Positions 1 to 5,171 of a stretch of DNA of 6,137 nucleotides are shown one piece after another (the stretch's first letter is position 1; each line of letters starts with the position of its first letter). The stretch lies in assembly GCA_030147425.1 (NCBI GenBank), contig JASKZW010000034.1, positions 1 through 6,137 of the forward strand, read 5' to 3'. Source of the stretch: Tissierellales bacterium (GTDB taxonomy: Bacteria > Bacillota_A > Clostridia > Tissierellales > JASKZW01). A model generated the notes under the pieces. The model saw only the letters and a list, made by a program, of their open reading frames with translations, made no database searches and was not told where the DNA came from. Position numbers and translations under genes: made by a program.

Positions 1-488
1 TTATTATAACCTAATGTCTCTAATCCTGCTACTGCTATATCTAAATTACTATTAACTGTCTCAATTGAGCCAGAATCTGAGAATATAGTTTTCTCTAGTC
101 TATCTTTTAGTTCTAGTATAATTCTTTCTGCAGTTTTCTTTCCTATGCCAGGAGCTTGACACAAGCTTTTTACATCCCTATTTAAAACTGCTTCCCTTAT
201 TTCAAAGGGAGTTAGGGTAGATAGTACTCCTAGGGCAGTTTTAGGGCCTACCTTGGATACTAATAATAAGTAGTTAAACATATCTAACTCTTCTTCCTCT
301 AAAAAGCCGTAAAGATAAACTCCATCTTCCCTTTGGTTATAATAAATATACATTTTTCTTTCTTCATTTTTAGTAAGTTCTGTCATAGAATTTTCTGAAG
401 TAAATATTTTATATCCTATACCATTATTGTCTAAAACTATGTAATCTTCTTTTATAGAAACAACCTTTCCCTTTATATACTCATACAT
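1..488 (-). CDS. ruvA: Holliday junction branch migration complex subunit RuvA (3' end cut by window edge)
   Basis: RuvA binds four-way Holliday junctions and loads the RuvB helicase for branch migration in recombinational repair in the cytoplasm. The 162 visible codons start at ATG 488-486 (MYEYIKGKVVSI). They show the N-terminal OB-fold domain (about residues 1-62, ending in VYLYGFLEEEE) and then two helix-hairpin-helix DNA-binding motifs, LLLVSKVGPKTAL (about 74-86) and APGIGKKTAERI (about 112-123). The frame is open to the edge at ETLGYN, where the flexible linker gives way to the C-terminal RuvB-binding domain. Family members are about 190-205 residues, so roughly 30-40 are missing. The gene starts 12 nt after the ruvC stop. 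Its likely ribosome site (TGAGG, about 503-499) overlaps that stop, which suggests translational coupling. ruvB would be expected beyond the left edge (inference). Confidence 0.96.
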   Translation of the reverse strand, partial: MYEYIKGKVVSIKEDYIVLDNNGIGYKIFTSENSMTELTKNEERKMYIYYNQREDGVYLYGFLEEEELDMFNYLLLVSKVGPKTALGVLSTLTPFEIREAVLNRDVKSLCQAPGIGKKTAERIILELKDRLEKTIFSDSGSIETVNSNLDIAVAGLETLGYN

Positions 489-500
489 TTTTAATCAGCC

Positions 501-995
501 TCATTTCAATTTAAATATATCCTTAAAATTATTTGAAAACCCATGGCAAAGTGATATAGCTAGAGCATCTGCCGCATCGTCTGGCTTAGGTATTTCCTTT
601 AAGTTAAGCAATACCTTTACCATTTCCTGTATCTGCTTTTTATCTGCTCTTCCATAGCCAGCCACAGCTTGTTTTATTTGTAAGGGAGTATATTCATAAA
701 TATCAAGATTATTATTTATTCCTGCTAAAACCTGAACTCCCCTTGCCTGTCCTACAGCTATAGCTGTCTTAACATTTTTATTGAAAAATAATTCTTCTAT
801 GGCTAATTCATCTGGACTATATTTTTCTATTAAATAATTCATAGAATCATATATGTACTTTAGCCTTTCAGGAAAGTCTGTATCTTTATCAGTTATAATA
901 CAGCCATAATCAACTATCTTAAACTTATTACCTAGCATATCTATAACTCCATATCCAACTATAGCCAAACCTGGATCTATTCCTAATATCCTCAT
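501..995 (-). CDS. ruvC: Crossover junction endodeoxyribonuclease RuvC
   Basis: RuvC is the Holliday junction resolvase, a homodimeric Mg2+-dependent nuclease with an RNase H fold that cuts four-way junctions symmetrically. The protein is 164 residues from the chosen start, against about 160-175 for the family. All four acidic catalytic positions can be read in their usual contexts: D7 in [10 protein letters not shown]67 in [11 protein letters not shown], and D140 and D143 in PDDAADALA. The chosen start is ATG 995-993, because it gives the family's standard MRILGIDPG beginning and has GGCAGG 9 nt upstream. An in-frame ATG at 1004-1002 would add three residues (MVD), but its GGCAGG would abut the start. 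The gene is followed 12 nt later by ruvA, its usual operon partner. A terminator-like hairpin lies just upstream, so how the gene is transcribed is uncertain. Confidence 0.96.
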   Translation of the reverse strand: MRILGIDPGLAIVGYGVIDMLGNKFKIVDYGCIITDKDTDFPERLKYIYDSMNYLIEKYSPDELAIEELFFNKNVKTAIAVGQARGVQVLAGINNNLDIYEYTPLQIKQAVAGYGRADKKQIQEMVKVLLNLKEIPKPDDAADALAISLCHGFSNNFKDIFKLK

Positions 996-1004
996 ATCCA
1001 CCAT

Positions 1005-1014
1005 CCTGCCTTTT
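1005..1014 (-). promoter_or_regulatory. Ribosome binding site deciding the ruvC start
   Basis: On the minus strand the sequence AAAAGGCAGG directly precedes ATG 1004-1002 and lies 9 nt before ATG 995-993. The distance favours the downstream ATG, although AAAAGG alone could serve the upstream one at 4 nt. The family N-terminus supports the downstream start. Confidence 0.5.
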
Positions 1015-1018
1015 AAAA

Positions 1019-1047
1019 TAAAAAACTAAGTTAGTTTCCTAACCTAG
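1019..1047 (-). terminator. Hairpin plus U-run after the CBS-ACT gene, just before ruvC
   Basis: The arms are 1039-1047 and 1026-1034, with a 4-nt loop at 1035-1038. In the minus-strand transcript all 9 pairs form (8 Watson-Crick plus one G-U) around a GAAA tetraloop. The stem is followed by about six U residues interrupted by one A. In plus-strand RNA the same arms give an A-C mismatch, so the minus strand is the better reading. The stem is AT-rich and probably a weak terminator. It lies 32 nt after the CBS-ACT stop and about 25 nt before ruvC, so it could act as a partial terminator or attenuator for ruvCA. Confidence 0.6.
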
Positions 1048-1079
1048 CTTTTTATTTTATATATATTTTTATCTCTATT

Positions 1080-1721
1080 TTATTCGTCTACGTCTCCAAC
1101 CTTAAATCCACTTTTTTCTATACTTTTAATTAAATCTTCAACCTGCTTTTCATCCTTAGTATCTACCCTCACTACTACTTTAAATACATCAATTACTTTT
1201 GCATCAACTGTAGCAAAGTTTAGAACATTGATATTTTCCTTTTTTATTACTTCTAATAGTCTTGCTAATTGACCTGGTATATCATAAACTGTAACAACTA
1301 TTCTAGTACCCCTACCTATTCCAAACACTTCTGCAAAAGCATCAAATATAGCTACATGAGTTAGGATTCCAGTAAATTTATTGTTTAAATCAAAAACTGG
1401 TAAAAAAGGAGTTCTTAACTCTTTTAATAAATAAGATGCATTTTCAACTAATTCCCCTTCTTGGATTGATTTGTACTCATCGCTATATAAGTCTTTTACC
1501 TTTGTTTCTTTTAAATATTTTTCCCTTTCTGTGCATCCTAGTTCAAAATATTTTCTATATATAGCTTCCTTCATTATTATACCTTTAAATTCTTCCCCAT
1601 CTAATACTGGAAGTGATAAAAAATCCCCTTCTTTAATTTTCTCTAATGCACTTTCAATGCTTTCTTCTAAATCAACTGTGGTTAACTTTTTTCTTTCTAA
1701 CATATACTTTCTGATATACAT
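1080..1721 (-). CDS. CBS-domain pair plus C-terminal ACT domain protein
   Basis: This is a 213-residue soluble protein with two CBS motifs (about residues 1-60 and 72-133) and a C-terminal ACT-like domain (about 139-213). Recognisable segments are FLSLPVLDGEEFKGIIMKEAI in CBS1 and FLPVFDLNNKFTGILTHVAIFDAF in CBS2. The ACT part begins IVVTVYDIPGQLARLLEVIKKENINVLNF, which has the usual G-x-L-x-x-L ligand-binding turn. CBS pairs typically bind adenine nucleotides and ACT domains bind amino acids or other small molecules. The protein therefore looks like a metabolite sensor without a fused catalytic domain, similar in layout to AcuB-type proteins. Its ligand and target cannot be read from sequence. 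The ATG at 1721-1719 has a strong AAAGGGGG site 6 nt upstream. The gene follows the 243-residue unknown gene by 35 nt and is followed by a terminator-like hairpin, so it is probably the last gene of the operon. Confidence 0.85.
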   Translation of the reverse strand: MYIRKYMLERKKLTTVDLEESIESALEKIKEGDFLSLPVLDGEEFKGIIMKEAIYRKYFELGCTEREKYLKETKVKDLYSDEYKSIQEGELVENASYLLKELRTPFLPVFDLNNKFTGILTHVAIFDAFAEVFGIGRGTRIVVTVYDIPGQLARLLEVIKKENINVLNFATVDAKVIDVFKVVVRVDTKDEKQVEDLIKSIEKSGFKVGDVDE

Positions 1722-1756
1722 AAAAATCCCCCTTTATTTATTATATTAATTAAATA

Positions 1757-2488
1757 TTAATATCTGTTAAGTAGCCTATCATTTATGCCAAACCAACTTG
1801 CTTCTGTGTAAATCTCTATTATGTTAGTATATAGTCTTTCCTTTATGATATCATATATTTTGTCTATTTCATTTATAGTTAGAAAGTTTTTTTCTTCTAT
1901 TAAGTAAATTTCCTCATATCTATATTCTATTTTTAATTGTCTATTTAAATTTTCATTAAACCTAAATACTTTATTCCTTATAAATTCTTTACAATACATG
2001 TCTACAAATTCATATATATCTTTATATTTCTCTTCATATTTATACATATCTATAAAATTTTCAGTCTTAAGCTTTTTTATCATCTCAGATTCACTATTAG
2101 TTTTTAATAAGTTTCTATAATCATATAATTTATCTATGGAATATTTTTGAACTACAAGCTCTTCTAATTTATTTACCATAGGAGTATTATAATATCCTAA
2201 ACTGTATCCCTCTATATTAAAAATAAGCTCTAAACGATCTATATCTTCATGAATTATATTCATAATATTGTTAGAGATAGCTTCCCTATCTTTCCTATAT
2301 GCTAAATGACTTTTTATTTTCTTTCTTATATCATTAGTTGAAATATAAGTGGGAGATATATTCATCATTTTATTTTCAATATCATATAAATTCAATAAAA
2401 TATGTATAGAATTTAAGTCCTTATTGTATAAAAAGTTGTGTTTTAAACTGGTACATATATCTCCTAATCTTTTTTCTGCAGATATCAA
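1757..2488 (-). CDS. Unrecognised 243-residue tyrosine-rich protein
   Basis: I do not recognise a family. The protein has no signal peptide, no membrane segment, no Cys/His cluster and no nucleotide-binding loop. It is charged and rich in Ile, Lys, Glu, Asn and especially Tyr (22 of 243, about 9%), with long stretches that look helical. A tyrosine-dense segment spans about residues 145-165 (MYKYEEKYKDIYEFVDMY) and the C-terminus is EASWFGINDRLLNRY. The start is TTG at 2488-2486, supported by GGAGGGG 5 nt upstream, with no better ATG nearby. It lies 19 nt after the DUF3006 gene and 35 nt before the CBS-ACT gene on the same strand, so it is probably co-transcribed with both. It is a real gene judging by its length, ribosome site and operon fit, but its function is unknown. 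Confidence 0.8.
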   Translation of the reverse strand: MISAEKRLGDICTSLKHNFLYNKDLNSIHILLNLYDIENKMMNISPTYISTNDIRKKIKSHLAYRKDREAISNNIMNIIHEDIDRLELIFNIEGYSLGYYNTPMVNKLEELVVQKYSIDKLYDYRNLLKTNSESEMIKKLKTENFIDMYKYEEKYKDIYEFVDMYCKEFIRNKVFRFNENLNRQLKIEYRYEEIYLIEEKNFLTINEIDKIYDIIKERLYTNIIEIYTEASWFGINDRLLNRY

Positions 2489-2493
2489 AATAT

Positions 2494-2500
2494 CCCCTCC
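2494..2500 (-). promoter_or_regulatory. Strong ribosome binding site fixing a TTG start
   Basis: GGAGGGG on the minus strand ends 5 nt before TTG 2488-2486. The near-ideal site and spacing make this TTG the likely start of the 243-residue protein. Confidence 0.75.
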
Positions 2501-2507
2501 TTATCAA

Positions 2508-2735
2508 CTATACTTCCTTATCTTTTTTCTTTTTCAATCTTTGAAAAAGTTTGCCTATCTCCTCTTCCCTTTTTTCACTAGCACATCTATCAATAAAAAA
2601 TTGCCCATCTTCCTCCCAGACAACATCCCCTTCTGAGATATTGTCTGGGAAAAATTCCTTGCTAAAAACTTTAATTTCATTTTCAATTTCTACTGCTACC
2701 TTGCCAGCCTCTATTCGATCAACTATTCCTCTCAT
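2508..2735 (-). CDS. DUF3006 family small protein
   Basis: This 75-residue protein matches the DUF3006 pattern. It opens MRGIVDRIEAGKVAVEIENE, continues with an acidic FFPDNISEGDVVWEEDGQFFID segment that looks like a small beta-barrel (about residues 1-48), and ends in a charged helical tail (about 52-75: KREEEIGKLFQRLKKKK). The molecular function of the family is not established to my knowledge. Such proteins are commonly encoded beside ComEC-like metallo-beta-lactamase proteins in Firmicutes (recalled, not checked), and that is the arrangement here. The lipoprotein gene ends 10 nt upstream, and its TAA stop directly abuts the GGGGG ribosome site (2745-2741) of this gene, which suggests coupled translation. 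The ATG is at 2735-2733. A perfect 10-bp inverted repeat lies inside the gene. Confidence 0.85.
   Translation of the reverse strand: MRGIVDRIEAGKVAVEIENEIKVFSKEFFPDNISEGDVVWEEDGQFFIDRCASEKREEEIGKLFQRLKKKKDKEV
2614..2650. repeat. Perfect 10-bp inverted repeat inside the DUF3006 gene
   Basis: TCCCAGACAA at 2614-2623 and TTGTCTGGGA at 2641-2650 are exact reverse complements separated by 17 nt. In mRNA this gives a 10-bp stem with five G-C pairs within the coding region. No U-run follows, so it is not a terminator. It could be chance or an mRNA structure. Confidence 0.5.
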
Positions 2736-2745
2736 AGTAACCCCC

Positions 2746-3810
2746 TTAATTTACACAGTTACTGTGTGCTTCATAGCCATTCTTTTCTGCTTCTTCCTTG
2801 CTTTCAAAGTAAATCCTATTTTCTTCCTTAGGCAAATAGCTACAAGTCTCCTTATGATAAGTTTTAGTATTTACATTACCAATATAAGTTCCCTTTTCTT
2901 CTTTTAGATTTAGCGTCTTATCTTCCTCCAGCTTATCTATATCCTTAAATTCTATCCTAGTTCCATCAGCAACCATTACTATCGTACCTAATTCATCAGT
3001 TCTATATACAGGCCTACTTGTACTATCTAAAGTAGCCATAACCTCCTTGTGTGGATGGTTATATTCATTGTCTTTACCCAAACTAATAATATAATAATCT
3101 GCTGATACCTTTTTTATAAAGTCCTTAGTTGAAGAAGTTCTACTCCCATGATGACCTACTCTTAGAACTTCTGACTTTACATTTAAATTCTTATCTAACA
3201 TATCCTTTTCAGATTCCTTTTCTGCATCACCAGTTATTAACACAGAATTATCCTTATACTCTATTTTACTCACTATCGAATAATTATTGGTCTTCTCATA
3301 ATTATTTCTAACTGGTCCTAAAAAGTAAAACTTTAAATCCCCATCATCTATTATATAATCACCAGATTCTGCTATGTCTATAGATAAGTTCTGCCTTTCA
3401 ATTTCTTTTAATAAATCCTCAAATATTTTAGTACTAGCAATCCTATCTGGCATATAAATATTTTCCACCTTAAAATTTCTAAGCACCTCAGGTAATCCAC
3501 CTATATGGTCTTCATGAGGATGGGTAGCAATTAAATAGTCAATCTTATTTATATTTGTACTTTTTAAATATTTGATTAGTTCTTTTGAATTGGATCTTGG
3601 ACCTCCATCTATTAATGCAACCTGGCCATTTGGAAACTCTATTAAACTACTGTCTCCCTGTCCAACATCTATAAAGTGAGTAACTAAATCGTTTTCATAG
3701 TTATTCTCATTGTTATTAGGATTAGGTATTCCTAAGTCAGCACAGCCTGTTAGGAATAAAGTTAACACTAAAATTGCTAATAATTTCTTTCTAAACTTAA
3801 TTAAAATCAA
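2746..3810 (-). CDS. ComEC/Rec2-like metallo-beta-lactamase-fold lipoprotein with Ada-like C-terminal module
   Basis: The protein is 354 residues and extracytoplasmic. It has a lipoprotein signal peptide with basic n-region KFRKK, a hydrophobic core, and lipobox LTGC with C23 as the lipidated residue. An Asn-rich linker (about 31-40) follows. The metallo-beta-lactamase domain (about 43-290) has the ComEC-type marks FIDVGQGDSS (46-55), metal motif HPHEDH (97-102), ITGDAE with D195, VGHHGS with H220/H221, and YNHPH (250-254). The C-terminus (about 306-352) resembles an Ada-type zinc-binding module with H319, C323, H349 and C352. ComEC-linked hydrolase domains of this type are proposed nucleases or phosphodiesterases, but this gene lacks the ComEC membrane channel, so its substrate is unknown. 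The nominal start TTG 3810-3808 abuts its AGGAGG site. ATT 3801-3799 is a better-spaced alternative that would shorten the protein by three residues. It is the likely first gene of the operon continuing to DUF3006. Confidence 0.9.
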   Translation of the reverse strand: MILIKFRKKLLAILVLTLFLTGCADLGIPNPNNNENNYENDLVTHFIDVGQGDSSLIEFPNGQVALIDGGPRSNSKELIKYLKSTNINKIDYLIATHPHEDHIGGLPEVLRNFKVENIYMPDRIASTKIFEDLLKEIERQNLSIDIAESGDYIIDDGDLKFYFLGPVRNNYEKTNNYSIVSKIEYKDNSVLITGDAEKESEKDMLDKNLNVKSEVLRVGHHGSRTSSTKDFIKKVSADYYIISLGKDNEYNHPHKEVMATLDSTSRPVYRTDELGTIVMVADGTRIEFKDIDKLEEDKTLNLKEEKGTYIGNVNTKTYHKETCSYLPKEENRIYFESKEEAEKNGYEAHSNCVN

Positions 3811-3816
3811 CCTCCT
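3811..3816 (-). promoter_or_regulatory. AGGAGG ribosome site touching the nominal TTG start
   Basis: The sequence AGGAGG ends at 3811, directly against TTG 3810-3808. Normal spacing is about 5-9 nt. The codon at 3801-3799 is ATT at 9 nt, and the only other nearby candidate is ATT at 3 nt. The next conventional start, GTG at residue 15, would delete the charged part of the signal peptide. Confidence 0.6.
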
Positions 3817-3838
3817 GTATATTGAGTATAGTATGCTA

Positions 3839-3867
3839 ATTATATCAAATTTATAGGCATATATCCA
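3839..3867 (-). promoter_or_regulatory. Putative sigma-A promoter with extended -10 for the lipoprotein operon
   Basis: On the minus strand there is a perfect -10 TATAAT (3844-3839) preceded by TGA, which makes an extended -10 (TGnTATAAT). A 17-nt spacer separates it from a weak -35, TGGATA (3867-3862, 4 of 6 matches). Transcription would begin near 3832, about 20 nt before the nominal start. It lies directly after the terminator of the upstream gene, as expected for a new transcription unit. Confidence 0.6.
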
Positions 3868-3868
3868 T

Positions 3869-3903
3869 AAAAAAAGAACTTTAGCACAAAAGTCTGTGCT
3901 AAA
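3869..3903 (-). terminator. Rho-independent terminator of the phospholipase C-fold gene
   Basis: The arms are 3895-3903 and 3880-3888, with a perfect 9-bp stem and a 6-nt loop (3889-3894). On the minus strand the stem is followed by GTTC and then seven U residues (3875-3869). The stop codon TAG (3901-3899) lies inside the 5' arm of the stem. Confidence 0.85.
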
Positions 3904-4531
3904 ATTCTATTAGTAAATTATCCTTAACTTTCTCTTCATTATAAGCATTGGAAAGTTCCAAGATAAAGTTAGTTAAACTAAGATTTAGACTTAAAGCATA
4001 GTCTAAATCATTGCTATAATCTAGTTTATTCTCATATTCTTTAAATACATTTAAAATATAAGTTTCGACTAAAAGATACATGTCACTTTCAACAGAATCT
4101 AAGTTTATTATATTGCCCTTTATTATATTAGGATTAAAACTATGACTTTCAGCTAATTTGTCTAGTTTTAATTCATACTTTAAATGTTTGGCCATATTTT
4201 TAGGAAAAGTCCATCTTTCTACATGGGGTATACAAACAAAGTCTGTTAAATAATGACTTACTATACCAAGTTTAGTACTAAATACTTTCATAGTGATTCT
4301 ATCTATATTGTAAAAGTCAAGACTCTTACTTAGGTCTATTAGTTCTAGTATTTCTCTTATTATATATTCTAAACTTTCTTCCCTATAGTGTCTTTTAAAC
4401 TTATATTTAGGAACTATATCTGGCGCTACCGATCCCCAGGCTAAGGCTCCTCCATCAAGATATATCTCTTTCTTATCTATAATAGTATTTTCAATATTCT
4501 TTGCAATTATTTTATGTGAATTTGCGAACAT
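3899..4531 (-). CDS. Zinc-dependent phospholipase C family protein, no signal peptide
   Basis: The 210 residues show the metal-ligand order of the zinc-dependent phospholipase C family (PF00882 type). Visible positions are H6, GSVAPDI with D38, KRH with H48, GIVSHYLTDF with H93 and D97, then H103, H116 and E120. The spacings H-x3-D-x5-H and H-x3-E match the H118/D122/H128/H142/E146 pattern of Bacillus cereus phospholipase C, as I remember it. Secreted family members hydrolyse phospholipid head groups. This one begins MFANSHKIIAKN with no signal peptide and is therefore predicted cytoplasmic, so its substrate may differ. The ATG at 4531-4529 has an AAAGGATGTGAT ribosome site. It follows the macro-domain gene by 44 nt, with a promoter-like element between them, and ends inside its own terminator. 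Confidence 0.82.
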   Translation of the reverse strand: MFANSHKIIAKNIENTIIDKKEIYLDGGALAWGSVAPDIVPKYKFKRHYREESLEYIIREILELIDLSKSLDFYNIDRITMKVFSTKLGIVSHYLTDFVCIPHVERWTFPKNMAKHLKYELKLDKLAESHSFNPNIIKGNIINLDSVESDMYLLVETYILNVFKEYENKLDYSNDLDYALSLNLSLTNFILELSNAYNEEKVKDNLLIEF

Positions 4532-4560
4532 TTAATCACATCCTTTTCAAATAGGATATA

Positions 4561-4589
4561 AGTGTATAATATATTTTACTCTATGTCAA
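4561..4589 (-). promoter_or_regulatory. Putative promoter for the phospholipase C-fold gene
   Basis: On the minus strand a consensus -35 TTGACA (4589-4584) lies in the last codons of the macro-domain gene. It is followed by a 17-nt spacer and TACACT (4566-4561, 4 of 6 matches to the -10). A start near 4554 would give a leader of about 23 nt. The -10 is weak, and readthrough from the macro-domain gene is also possible. Confidence 0.4.
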
Positions 4590-5094
4590 TTGTTTCATAT
4601 GTTTTTTTCACTAACTTGTAATCTTTATCACTAAAAAGAACAAGATATACCTGGTCTATGAACTTAATTTCCTCTGACTTTAAAATTGTTTCTATAGCAA
4701 TCCTTGCAGCCTCTTCTTTTGGGTAGCTATAGGCACCTGTTGAAATAAAAGGAAAAGCTATAGTTTTTATTTTATATTCTTGAGCTAGTTCTAAGGAACT
4801 CTTATAAGCACTAGATAAAAGATAGTCTTCATTACTCTTTCCATCCTTATAAATTGGGCCTACAGTATGTATTACATATTTTGATGGAAGATTTCCTGCA
4901 CTAGTTATCCTTGCCTCACCAGTTGGACAGCCACCTATTTTTTTACATTGTTCTAAAATAATAGGCCCTCCTGCCCTATGTATAGCTCCGTCAACTCCTC
5001 CCCCACCTAAAAGCGTATTATTTGCTGCATTTACTATAGCATCAACTTCTAACTCTGTTATATCAGCTTGAATTATTTTTAATTTATTTTTCAT
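4576..5094 (-). CDS. Macro-domain O-acetyl-ADP-ribose deacetylase / ADP-ribosyl hydrolase (YmdB/MacroD type)
   Basis: This is a single-domain macro protein of 172 residues, a typical length for the YmdB/MacroD group. That group hydrolyses O-acetyl-ADP-ribose and removes mono-ADP-ribose from acidic residues in the cytoplasm. The visible ADP-ribose-binding motifs are [18 protein letters not shown] (9-26), [10 protein letters not shown] (30-39) and [11 protein letters not shown] (115-125). N25 and D35 match the residues described as catalytic in YmdB-type enzymes. The ATG at 5094-5092 has an AGGAGG ribosome site 7 nt upstream. The gene is divergent from sfsA and followed by the phospholipase C-fold gene. 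No ADP-ribosyltransferase or sirtuin is encoded nearby, so a housekeeping role is more likely than an antitoxin role (inference). Confidence 0.93.
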   Translation of the reverse strand: MKNKLKIIQADITELEVDAIVNAANNTLLGGGGVDGAIHRAGGPIILEQCKKIGGCPTGEARITSAGNLPSKYVIHTVGPIYKDGKSNEDYLLSSAYKSSLELAQEYKIKTIAFPFISTGAYSYPKEEAARIAIETILKSEEIKFIDQVYLVLFSDKDYKLVKKTYETIDIE

Positions 5095-5110
5095 ATCTAT
5101 ACCTCCTATT

Positions 5111-5154
5111 TTGAATTATAACATATATAAGTTTATTCTTCTTTATAATATAAT
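5111..5154. promoter_or_regulatory. Divergent promoter region between the macro-domain gene and sfsA
   Basis: This AT-rich spacer has -10-like boxes on both strands. On the minus strand TATAAT at 5120-5115 is preceded by TGT (extended -10 TGnTATAAT), but its predicted start would fall almost on the ribosome site. On the plus strand two overlapping TATAAT copies (5144-5149 and 5149-5154) precede the sfsA ribosome site GGGGTGAT (5161-5168). Another plus-strand option is TTGAAT (5111-5116), 17 nt, then TATTCT. No clear -35 accompanies the best -10 boxes, so exact assignments are tentative. Confidence 0.45.
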
Positions 5155-5171
5155 ATATATGGGGTGATTAT

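Noticed and set aside
1026..1047. Reading the hairpin before ruvC as a plus-strand terminator
   Set aside because: In plus-strand RNA one pair becomes an A-C mismatch, and no plus-strand gene ends there.
1071..1099. Possible ruvC promoter (TTGGAG, then AT-rich sequence)
   Set aside because: The -35 matches only half the consensus and no -10 sits at the right spacing. Any start there would also be upstream of the hairpin.
1471..1749. Open plus-strand frame of 92 codons
   Set aside because: It is antisense to the CBS-ACT gene, with low-complexity Ser/Phe/Leu-rich translation and no ribosome site. It is a shadow frame.
1740..1769. TATAAT box on the minus strand before the CBS-ACT gene, with TTAACA upstream
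   Set aside because: The spacer would be 19 nt and the predicted start would fall inside the ribosome site. Readthrough from the upstream gene is simpler.
2349..2907. Two overlapping plus-strand open frames, one with hydrophobic runs
   Set aside because: Both are antisense to well-supported minus-strand genes with strong ribosome sites. The hydrophobic look comes from antisense reading of Lys/Glu-rich codons.
3129..3311. Plus-strand frame of 60 codons
   Set aside because: It is antisense to the catalytic part of the metallo-beta-lactamase domain and has no family resemblance or ribosome site.
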